The notes under the pieces are model-generated. The model made no database searches and had not been told where the DNA came from. It worked only from the letters and a program-made list of their open reading frames with translations. Source: Novosphingobium sp. MW5 (GTDB lineage Bacteria; Pseudomonadota; Alphaproteobacteria; Sphingomonadales; Sphingomonadaceae). From it: a stretch of 64,000 nucleotides of DNA. The DNA is taken from contig JAPCWB010000001.1 of NCBI GenBank assembly GCA_025938935.1, positions 1,364,001 to 1,428,000 of the forward strand, written 5' to 3'. Position 1 is the first letter of the stretch. Every line of letters begins with the position of its first letter. The position numbers and the translations under genes are program-made. Positions 1 to 13,889 of the stretch are shown here, one piece after another.

Positions 1-74
1 CAGCGGCAGGGCGGGGAGGGAGCGGCGGCGGCGCTCTTGGCGAGCAGCAGCGGGATCAGCGAAGAAAGCATCAT
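1..74 (-). CDS. Partial secreted or membrane protein (N-terminus only)
   Basis: An ATG-ATG pair at 74 on the minus strand opens a frame that runs off the left edge of the window. The visible residues (MMLSSLIPLLLAKSAAAAP...) read like a signal peptide: a short start, a Leu-rich core and an Ala-rich cleavage region. No strong Shine-Dalgarno is visible. Nothing about function can be said from about 24 residues. It would lie downstream of rplL on the same strand but beyond the rplL terminator, so it is probably a separate unit. Confidence 0.35.
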   Translation of the reverse strand, partial: MMLSSLIPLLLAKSAAAAPSPPCR

Positions 75-136
75 ATTCCGCGCGCTGTGGCGCAGGCGGG
101 CTGATCAGACAATGAACAAGTGCTGCGGACAAACAA

Positions 137-164
137 AAAGGGCGGCCCCGAAGGACCGCCCTTT
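137..164 (-). terminator. Rho-independent terminator of rplJL
   Basis: A perfect 9-bp stem (AAAGGGCGG at 137-145 paired with CCGCCCTTT at 156-164) lies just past the rplL stop. On the minus strand it ends in a T-rich stretch, so it fits termination of the leftward rplJ-rplL transcript. Confidence 0.85.
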
Positions 165-186
165 CCTGATTTCGAGCAAGCGAGGC

Positions 187-564
187 TTACTTGACTTCGA
201 CGGTGCCGCCGGCGCCAACGATCTTGGCAGCGATTTCGTCGGCTTCAGCCTTCGAAACGCCTTCCTTGATCGCCTTCGGAGCGGCTTCCACCAGCGCCTT
301 GGCTTCGGTCAGGCCGAGCGAGGTGATCGCGCGGACTTCCTTGATGACGGCGATCTTGTTGCCGCCGTCGCCGGTCAGGATGACGTCGAATTCGGTCTTT
401 TCTTCGACCGCTTCAGCAGCAGCGCCACCGCCAGCAGGGGCAGCAACGGCAACGGCAGCAGCGGCGCTGACGCCCCATGCTTCTTCGAGGGCCTTGGCAA
501 GGTCAGCCGCCTCGAGGACGGTCAGCTTCGAAAGTTCTTCAACAAGCTTGGCGATATCGGCCAT
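187..564 (-). CDS. rplL: 50S ribosomal protein L7/L12
   Basis: Ribosomal stalk protein L7/L12, 125 aa, the normal length. Multiple copies bind L10 and recruit GTPase translation factors. The N-terminal dimerisation helices (about residues 1-33) are followed by an Ala/Gly-rich hinge (about 36-55) and a conserved C-terminal domain with the KTEFDVIL and [10 protein letters not shown] segments that contact factors. It lies 66 nt downstream of rplJ on the same strand and is followed by a clear terminator. Unlike the usual arrangement, rpoB does not follow it; rpoBC lies on the opposite strand about 3 kb away. Confidence 0.97.
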   Translation of the reverse strand: MADIAKLVEELSKLTVLEAADLAKALEEAWGVSAAAAVAVAAPAGGGAAAEAVEEKTEFDVILTGDGGNKIAVIKEVRAITSLGLTEAKALVEAAPKAIKEGVSKAEADEIAAKIVGAGGTVEVK

Positions 565-630
565 GATGTTTCACTCCAGATTGATGTGGCCGGGACAGGG
601 ATGCCCCGGAGGATAGTTGAATGCGTCTGA

Positions 631-1140
631 TCAAGCTGCCTTGGCATATGCGCCGAAGACGCGGGCCAGCTTCGCCGCCGGAGCGGTGGTGAGCTGGGCG
701 ATCTTCGTGGCAGGTGCCTGGATAAGCCCGATGAGGGTGCCGCGCAGTTCGTCGAGCGAGGGCATCGAGGCGAGCGCCTTGACACCTTCGGGGGTCAGAA
801 CCTGGGTACCCATCGAACCGCCAACGATTTCGATCTTGTCGTTGGCCTTGGCGAACTCGACAACGGCCTTCGCCGCTGCGACCGGGTCTTCCGAAGAAGC
901 CAGGGCCGTCGGGCCGGTGAGGAAATCACCGATGCCGACGTAGTCCGTGTCCTGGATGGCAAGCTTGGCAAGACGGTTCTTCGCAACCTTGTAAGTCGCG
1001 CCCGCTTCACGAATCTTCGTGCGCAGCTGGGTGGACTGGGCCACCGACAGCCCCAGGTTGCGGGTGACAACCACCACGCCAGCCTGGTTGAAGACTTCGT
1101 TGAGCGAAGCGACCGATTCGGCTTTCTGCGAACGATCCAT
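631..1140 (-). CDS. rplJ: 50S ribosomal protein L10
   Basis: Ribosomal protein L10, 169 aa, the base of the L7/L12 stalk on 23S rRNA. The N-terminal half carries the rRNA-binding domain ([26 protein letters not shown]) and the C-terminal helix binds L7/L12 dimers. The start has a good Shine-Dalgarno (AAGGAG, rightly spaced from the ATG at 1140). It is first in a two-gene unit with rplL. In many bacteria the L10-L7/L12 complex represses its own mRNA through a 5' leader; the untranslated region upstream is long enough for this, but I cannot confirm the fold. Confidence 0.97.
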   Translation of the reverse strand: MDRSQKAESVASLNEVFNQAGVVVVTRNLGLSVAQSTQLRTKIREAGATYKVAKNRLAKLAIQDTDYVGIGDFLTGPTALASSEDPVAAAKAVVEFAKANDKIEIVGGSMGTQVLTPEGVKALASMPSLDELRGTLIGLIQAPATKIAQLTTAPAAKLARVFGAYAKAA

Positions 1141-1320
1141 GCCTTACTCCTTCACACATGGCTGCACGGGAAACGCCCATGCAACCGGCTACGTTGTCCC
1201 ATGTGCAAAAGCACACGGGGCGAGTCCGTCGATGGGGGAAGGAGCCTGTGAAATCACAGGGTTGGCACCGCACTCGTCAATCGAGCGAAGGGCCGGGAAT
1301 TCTCTTTTCCCCGTCTAGGC
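1141..1320 (-). promoter_or_regulatory. rplJ 5' leader, possible L10 autoregulatory region
   Basis: About 300 bp upstream of rplJ hold no gene. A short perfect hairpin (CCTGTG-aaat-CACAGG, 1245-1260) and the rplJ Shine-Dalgarno lie here. L10 leaders are known in this position in many bacteria. I infer one from position only; I did not recognise the conserved kink-turn. Confidence 0.35.
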
Positions 1321-1439
1321 TGCAAATTAAGAGGGGAACCCTCAGCAACTGTCTCGGACGGATGATCGACGGCACGAGGCCGCCGGTCAGGGCCGCGCCA
1401 ATAGCATCGCGCCGCCACCTGTCAAGGAAATGCGTGCCT

Positions 1440-1847
1440 TCAGCTTCCTAGGACGCGAGGTTCGCGGACATAGCCGAAGGCGCCTTCGCCATCCCACGCC
1501 GCACCATCGGGGAAGCGCAGTTCGATACCGGCGAGCGCGGTCTCGTCGGCAAAGCGCAGGTTGACGCCCATCACCACGTTGCCGTGCCGCTCGATGGCGG
1601 AGGCGCTCAGCGTGAAGTGGGTGGTGCAGCCGCAAGTGGGGCAGAAATGGAACAGCGCGCCCGGATCGGCCTTGTCAGTTCGCGCATAGGTGCTGGTCGG
1701 GCCGTCTATCTGGGCGGCGGACGGCGGGAAATAGCCCCAGCGCGCTCCCGACTTGTGGCACATGGAACAATTGCATTCGTGAAGATATTCGGGCCGCGCG
1801 GCGAGCTTCAGGTGGACGGTGCCGCAATGGCAGGACAATTCGATCAT
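1440..1847 (-). CDS. GFA-family (CENP-V/GFA) zinc protein
   Basis: A 135-aa protein of the GFA (glutathione-dependent formaldehyde-activating / centromere protein V) family. The zinc ligands are visible as CHC near the N-terminus (ELSCHCGTV), NCSMC in the next block and FCPTCGC in the middle, the usual CxC...CxxC pattern. The ATG at 1847 is chosen because the family motif begins right after it; the frame stays open upstream to 1901 without family similarity. Most members have no proven enzymatic role, so the formaldehyde name should not be taken literally. It is transcribed divergently from the methyltransferase at 1949. Confidence 0.85.
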   Translation of the reverse strand: MIELSCHCGTVHLKLAARPEYLHECNCSMCHKSGARWGYFPPSAAQIDGPTSTYARTDKADPGALFHFCPTCGCTTHFTLSASAIERHGNVVMGVNLRFADETALAGIELRFPDGAAWDGEGAFGYVREPRVLGS

Positions 1848-1948
1848 AGGCTGCGGCTTATCCTGCCCGGCGCCGGCTGTCCTCCACCATTTGTTAACCA
1901 TGCTCTGCCATCCCGCTCCCTACGTGTAATTCCGAGAGCAGGACTCCC

Positions 1949-2593
1949 ATGACCGCTACTGTCGAGACCGCAACCAAGACCGGCGCACCTGCGTGGCTGA
2001 CGCCGCGCGTGGCCGACCGGGCCGAACAGGTGGCGATCGTCATCCTCTGGGGCTTCCTTGCCTGGCGCGTCGAGTTTTCGGACAACCCCTGGGCCTGGCT
2101 GCTGCTGGCCTCGGAAAGCGCCATTGCCTTCTTCACCCTGATCCGCCGACCGACCGACCGCCTGTCGATGCGGCTGGGGGACTGGCTGCTGGCCATGACC
2201 GCGACCTGCGCCGGCCTGCTGATCGTGCCCGGTGTCGTTGTTTCCGAAGCGCTGGTGCCGCTGGGCGTGCTGCTGTTCATCGTCGGCAACCTGTTCCAGC
2301 TCTGGGCCAAGCTGGTCCTGCGCCGCTCGTTCGGCGTCGCCCCCGCCAACCGCGGTGTGAAGGTTTCCGGCCCTTACCGTTATGTCCGCCACCCGATGTA
2401 CGTCGGCTATGGCATCGTCCACATCTCGGTCCTGCTGCTGATGTTCTGGCCGGTCAACCTCGTGATCTATGCCATCGGCTGGTGGGCACAGGTGCTGCGC
2501 ATCAAGGCCGAAGAGCGCGTGCTTTCGCAGGACCCGGCCTATGCCGAATACATGAAACAGGTGAAGTGGCGGCTGATCCCGGGCATCTTCTAA
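1949..2593 (+). CDS. Isoprenylcysteine/phospholipid-type membrane methyltransferase
   Basis: A 214-aa integral membrane protein of the ICMT/PEMT-like family. Several hydrophobic segments (about 27-40, 47-64, 78-98, 103-122) precede the family signature RYVRHPMYVGY at 144-154, whose Arg-His-Pro lies in the S-adenosylmethionine-binding region. A charged segment (KAEERVLSQDPAYAEYMKQV) near the C-terminus is also typical. Bacterial members methylate unknown small or lipid substrates, so the substrate is not predicted. A bidirectional terminator follows. Confidence 0.8.
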   Translation: MTATVETATKTGAPAWLTPRVADRAEQVAIVILWGFLAWRVEFSDNPWAWLLLASESAIAFFTLIRRPTDRLSMRLGDWLLAMTATCAGLLIVPGVVVSEALVPLGVLLFIVGNLFQLWAKLVLRRSFGVAPANRGVKVSGPYRYVRHPMYVGYGIVHISVLLLMFWPVNLVIYAIGWWAQVLRIKAEERVLSQDPAYAEYMKQVKWRLIPGIF

Positions 2594-2613
2594 ATTCGAC
2601 GATAAAAACAAAA

Positions 2614-2644
2614 AAAAGGGCGGCCCACTCGGGACCGCCCTTTT
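2614..2644. terminator. Bidirectional Rho-independent terminator
   Basis: A 10-bp perfect stem (AAAAGGGCGG at 2614-2623 and CCGCCCTTTT at 2635-2644) is flanked by A-run and T-run. It sits between the convergent methyltransferase and XRE genes and can stop transcription from both sides. Confidence 0.85.
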
Positions 2645-2692
2645 CCGTCTGACCGGGCCGGGGGACCAATGGCCCCGGTCAGCCGGTATCCT

Positions 2693-2923
2693 TTAGTCCG
2701 GTTCGAAGCCGAGCAGGTCGCCGGGCTGGCATTGCAGCGCCTCGCAGATCGCCTCGAGCGTGGAGAAGCGGATGGCCTTTGCCTTGCCGGTCTTGAGGAT
2801 CGACAGGTTGGCCAGGGTAATGTCGACGCGTTCAGCCAGTTCGGTGAGCGTCATGCGTCGGGCGTGGAGCAGGTCGTCGAGTTTCACCACGATGCGGGTC
2901 CTTCCTTCGGTTTCGTCACCCAT
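2693..2923 (-). CDS. Small XRE-family transcriptional regulator (YozG-like)
   Basis: A 76-aa protein that is essentially a single Cro/C1-type helix-turn-helix (MTLTELAERVDITLANLSILKTGKAKAIRFSTLE region, about residues 23-55) with the C-terminal CQPGDLLGFEPD ending typical of the YozG subgroup. Its ATG overlaps the stop of the upstream DUF2975 gene as TGATG, so the two are translationally coupled. Small XRE plus DUF2975 membrane pairs are a recurrent combination. The palindrome-rich promoter at 3621-3690 is the likely autoregulatory target (inference). Confidence 0.85.
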   Translation of the reverse strand: MGDETEGRTRIVVKLDDLLHARRMTLTELAERVDITLANLSILKTGKAKAIRFSTLEAICEALQCQPGDLLGFEPD

Positions 2924-3477
2924 CACACGGTCCCTTCAAGGTCTGCGCGCATCCGGGCGCCTTCGCGGAACACGCGGGCGAGGATGAACAGGATGAGGGT
3001 AAGCAGGATCCCGCCAAGGCCGACGTTGAAGCCGAAGTCGTAGCCGTGGTGACCCTTCGCGCCGTCAAGCTTGACGAGGTAGGGCATGAACCAAGCCGCC
3101 ATCGCCGCAAGCACGAGGGCAAGGACATGGCCGGCAACCGTGAGCCATCCCATGGTGCTCAGCCGCTCGGCATTCTTAAGGGCAAAGGGATCGCCTTCGC
3201 CTACCGTGGCGATGATACCGCCCAGGTTGCGCAGGAAGCGGTAGCCGATCTGAAGCATGACCATCACCAGCAACAGCGAAATGATCAGCAGGGGGAAGGC
3301 GGTTTCGGGCGCGCCGACCTTGTCGATCCGCTCGAACACCGCATGGCGCCCCACGGTGACCATGGCACCGATGCCGATGCCGATGCCGATCGTGCCGATA
3401 ACGATGAAGATCTGACCGAGGATCACCAGCAGCCGTGCGGCCTTCAGCAGGAGGTCGCTTTGCGCTTGTTTGGTCAT
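2923..3477 (-). CDS. DUF2975 four-helix membrane protein
   Basis: A 184-aa membrane protein matching DUF2975. Hydrophobic segments occur at about 12-36, 58-78, 103-123 and 142-163. The ATG at 3477 is chosen for its AAGGA ribosome site 8 nt upstream; the frame stays open much further, into non-coding DNA. It is followed by the XRE regulator with a TGATG overlap and preceded 29 nt upstream by a 33-residue hydrophobic peptide. The molecular function of DUF2975 is not known; the pairing suggests a membrane partner or sensor for the regulator. Confidence 0.8.
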   Translation of the reverse strand: MTKQAQSDLLLKAARLLVILGQIFIVIGTIGIGIGIGAMVTVGRHAVFERIDKVGAPETAFPLLIISLLLVMVMLQIGYRFLRNLGGIIATVGEGDPFALKNAERLSTMGWLTVAGHVLALVLAAMAAWFMPYLVKLDGAKGHHGYDFGFNVGLGGILLTLILFILARVFREGARMRADLEGTV

Positions 3478-3506
3478 GGCACTGGTCCTTGTGCTGCGGG
3501 AGGGGA

Positions 3507-3608
3507 TCAGGCGAGGCCGGGCGTGCTGAGCGTCGGCAGCCACATGGCGACGACGACGGCGAGCGAGGCCAGGACGGACAGGGCTTGCGAGGTCTGGAAC
3601 TTGGTCAT
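3507..3608 (-). CDS. 33-residue hydrophobic peptide heading the DUF2975/XRE operon
   Basis: A short frame with a good Shine-Dalgarno (GGAG, 8 nt before the ATG at 3608) encodes a 33-aa peptide: a polar start (MTKFQTSQ), then one hydrophobic stretch (ALSVLASLAVVVAMWLP) that could span the membrane, then TLSTPGLA. It is the first frame downstream of a candidate sigma-70 promoter and lies 29 nt before DUF2975. I do not recognise a family. It may be a small membrane protein or a leader peptide. Confidence 0.55.
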   Translation of the reverse strand: MTKFQTSQALSVLASLAVVVAMWLPTLSTPGLA

Positions 3609-3620
3609 TGATCGTTCTCC

Positions 3621-3690
3621 GATATGTTCGATATCGATATTCAATAAATTCGAGTCGTCTTATTGTCAATCGATAATATCGAAAAACGAT
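3621..3690 (-). promoter_or_regulatory. Palindrome-rich promoter/operator of the peptide-DUF2975-XRE operon
   Basis: On the minus strand TTGACA (complement of 3664-3669) and TATTGA (complement of 3641-3646) are separated by 17 nt. Perfect palindromes flank them: TCGATATCGA (3628-3637), ATATCGATAT (3631-3640) and CGATAATATCG (3671-3681). The octamer ACATATCG also occurs on both sides. This is a plausible operator set for the XRE protein (inference). Confidence 0.6.
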
Positions 3691-3737
3691 ATGTCCTTTA
3701 TTGTTTTGCGAAAAGTGGCGGATTTCCGCGCTCCGGT

Positions 3738-3767
3738 TTGACAAAGCGGCCCCCTCGCGCCTATACG
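3738..3767 (+). promoter_or_regulatory. Candidate sigma-70 promoter for rpoBC
   Basis: TTGACA at 3738-3743 and TATACG at 3762-3767 are separated by 18 nt. It is the best promoter match in the divergent region and lies about 270 nt before the rpoB start. Since rplJL is on the other strand, rpoBC needs its own promoter. Confidence 0.6.
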
Positions 3768-3803
3768 CGCGCTCCGCTCGGTCGCTTCGAGCAAGGAGAT
3801 TCC

Positions 3804-3851
3804 ATGCGCAGGGAAGCTCCACGGAAAGGAAGCGGCGGGTTTTCCATCTGA
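3804..3851 (+). CDS. Possible 15-codon upstream ORF in the rpoB leader
   Basis: Just downstream of the TTGACA/TATACG promoter, an AAGGAG ribosome site precedes an ATG at 3804. The frame encodes MRREAPRKGSGGFSI and then stops, 187 nt before rpoB. The strong ribosome site suggests it is translated. It may be a leader peptide or a remnant. There is no homology evidence. Confidence 0.35.
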   Translation: MRREAPRKGSGGFSI

Positions 3852-3993
3852 CGCGACAGGCTGCTGGCCGTGCATTCCCGATTCGGGCGTGCCCGTGTGC
3901 CGTGCGGCCTTTTGTCGTCTCTCCGCCAAGGGCCTCAAGGGCCCGGCAGCGGAGAAGGTGGGCCGAAAGCCACTGCGCGTGGCAGAATTTACC

Positions 3994-4009
3994 GCCGGAA
4001 TTTTCCGGC
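3994..4009. repeat. Perfect inverted repeat in the rpoB leader
   Basis: GCCGGAA-tt-TTCCGGC is a perfect 7-bp palindrome 28 nt before the rpoB ATG. It could be a protein-binding site or an RNA hairpin. The gene-free stretch 3609-4037 otherwise holds the two promoters and the short upstream ORF. Confidence 0.5.
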
Positions 4010-4037
4010 ACTACAAAGCGAAGAGGCAATACTCCTC

Positions 4038-8205
<4,168 letters not shown>

Positions 8206-8212
8206 GGGACAC

Positions 8213-8232
8213 GGGTGGCCTGCGGGCCACCC
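8213..8232 (+). other. RNA hairpin between rpoB and rpoC
   Basis: A perfect 8-bp stem (GGGTGGCC/GGCCACCC) closes a TGCG tetraloop 8 nt after the rpoB stop. No T-run follows, so it is not a standard terminator. It may be a stability or processing element. Confidence 0.5.
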
Positions 8233-8279
8233 CGACCTCTCCTCCGCCCACAGAATTTCACCCGTAAGGGAAAAGAACC

Positions 8280-12563
<4,284 letters not shown>

Positions 12564-12582
12564 GCGCCGTTCTAGGACAAAC

Positions 12583-12616
12583 AAAAGCCCCGCCGGAGCA
12601 ATCCGGCGGGGCTTTT
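12583..12616 (+). terminator. Rho-independent terminator of rpoBC
   Basis: A perfect 14-bp stem (AAAAGCCCCGCCGG at 12583-12596 and its complement at 12603-12616) closes a 6-nt loop and ends in TTTT. It lies immediately after rpoC. The rest of the 12617-12808 gap shows nothing recognisable. Confidence 0.92.
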
Positions 12617-12808
12617 CGTTGGGCGTTTTGCGGGTTGGGGCGGGAACCTTCGCGGTGGGCGTCGAGCCGCTTAAGGCGACGCTTTGGGCCGTCTGGCTGA
12701 ACGGGGAGGCGGGGCGGCGCTGTGCCGAGATGATCGGGCCGGTAGGCTACCTCGCGCGTGAGCTTCTGGGACTGGTCCCAAGCCTGATGCGCGGTCCGTG
12801 AGCCTCCG

Positions 12809-13018
12809 CTACTTGGTGGTGAACTGCCCGGCTTCGGCGCGGAAGTTCTGCTTGGCGAAGCTGCGGGCTTCATTCGCCGTGCGGAAGAGTTCCGTCTGCA
12901 GGTGCGCCGAGATCAGCGGATAGCCCTGCGAATTATAGCGCGTTTCGCGGACCGTCAGGCGGTAGTTGCCCTCCACGTCCTTGTTGATCAGGAAGGGGTG
13001 CGAGGTTGCCTTGCTCAT
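12809..13018 (-). CDS. Small hypothetical protein (69 aa)
   Basis: A 69-aa soluble protein beginning MSKATSHPFLINKDVEGNYRLTV; the ATG at 13018 is the natural start because the upstream in-frame sequence overlaps the 63-aa gene before it. It has alternating polar and hydrophobic residues and a basic, aromatic C-terminal half (RTANEARSFAKQNF). I do not recognise a family. It is the last gene of a leftward run with infA and the 63-aa protein. Confidence 0.55.
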   Translation of the reverse strand: MSKATSHPFLINKDVEGNYRLTVRETRYNSQGYPLISAHLQTELFRTANEARSFAKQNFRAEAGQFTTK

Positions 13019-13046
13019 GACGGGCTCTTTCAGTTGGGCGCTCCGG

Positions 13047-13238
13047 TTATGCCCGGGCAGCCTTTTCGGTTTCGATGCGCAGGCGCTCGGCCTGCGTGGT
13101 GGCGCGCTGATCGGCCAGTTTCTGCCAGGCGGCCTGCGAGCGCAGGAAGCGTTCGCGCTGATGGGGAAGCGTTGACGCATCCGCATCGCGGCCGCACTGC
13201 GCGGCCTGCTCCAGGTAGAATGTGACCGTCTGCTGCAT
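13047..13238 (-). CDS. Small helical hypothetical protein coupled to infA (63 aa)
   Basis: A 63-aa highly charged protein ([20 protein letters not shown]...) rich in Ala, Glu, Arg and Gln, likely two helices. Its ATG shares a base with the infA stop (TGATG), so translation is coupled. No family recognised. The coupling to an IF-1 homologue is the only functional hint. Confidence 0.6.
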   Translation of the reverse strand: MQQTVTFYLEQAAQCGRDADASTLPHQRERFLRSQAAWQKLADQRATTQAERLRIETEKAARA

Positions 13239-13504
13239 CAGCGACGCCGGCGCTGCGAAGGGCCGCTCTGTCCGCCGCCGCCGGGGCCACGCTCGCGAAA
13301 CACGATGCGGCCCTTTTGCAGGTCGTATGGGGTCATCTCTACCTTGACGAGGTCGCCCACGACCGAGCGGATGCGGAATTTCCGCATCTTCCCGGCCGTG
13401 TAAGCGATGATCCGGTGGTCGTTTTCCAGCATGACGCCGAAACGGCCATCGGGGTAGATTTCATCGATCTGGCCGTCGAGGGTCAGAAGCTCCTCTTTGG
13501 CCAC
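13238..13504 (-). CDS. infA: Translation initiation factor IF-1 (basic-tailed)
   Basis: IF-1 binds the 30S A site with IF-2 and IF-3 during initiation. The S1/OB-fold core ([24 protein letters not shown]..., [33 protein letters not shown]) fills residues 1-71. Typical IF-1 is about 72 aa; this one has about 17 extra residues, a Gly-rich linker ending in SQRRRR. It may be the main IF-1 or a second paralogue; the rest of the genome is needed to tell. Confidence 0.85.
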   Translation of the reverse strand: MAKEELLTLDGQIDEIYPDGRFGVMLENDHRIIAYTAGKMRKFRIRSVVGDLVKVEMTPYDLQKGRIVFRERGPGGGGQSGPSQRRRR

Positions 13505-13509
13505 CCGAT

Positions 13510-13716
13510 TCAGGCCGCCACGAGGTTCACGGCAGAAGTCTTGCCGCGCTGATCGGTTTCCAGCTCGTACGAGACGCGCTGGTCCTTATCGAGGCTCGAC
13601 ATGCCCGAACGCTCGACTGCGCTGATGTGGACGAAGTTGTCCGAAGCGCCGCCATCGGGAGCGATGAAGCCATAGCCCTTTTCGGTGTTGAAGAATTTTA
13701 CGGTTCCGGTGATCAT
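13510..13716 (-). CDS. Cold-shock-domain protein
   Basis: A 68-aa CspA-family protein that binds single-stranded RNA/DNA. The RNP1-like motif [11 protein letters not shown] and RNP2-like FVHISAV are visible, with the opening [14 protein letters not shown]. The ATG at 13716 matches the family start; the frame is open upstream without similarity. It lies directly upstream of infA on the same strand (5-nt gap). About 170 nt of untranslated DNA precede it, common for cold-shock mRNAs. Confidence 0.92.
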   Translation of the reverse strand: MITGTVKFFNTEKGYGFIAPDGGASDNFVHISAVERSGMSSLDKDQRVSYELETDQRGKTSAVNLVAA

Positions 13717-13889
13717 GTTTAGTTCCTTTCTCGAACCAAAATTTACCCGCGGCAGAGTGCCGCAGGCAGCATAGAGGCGAGACAGGGAACTAGGGGCCGG
13801 TTGGGCCAGAAGGTCCGTCGCAGGCGACGTTAGCCCGCGCCCTATGGACCATCGGGGACCGTTTGGCAAATGATTGCCGCGCCGGCCCC

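Noticed and set aside
37..630. Plus-strand frame over rplL
   Set aside because: Antisense to a confident ribosomal protein gene and crosses its terminator.
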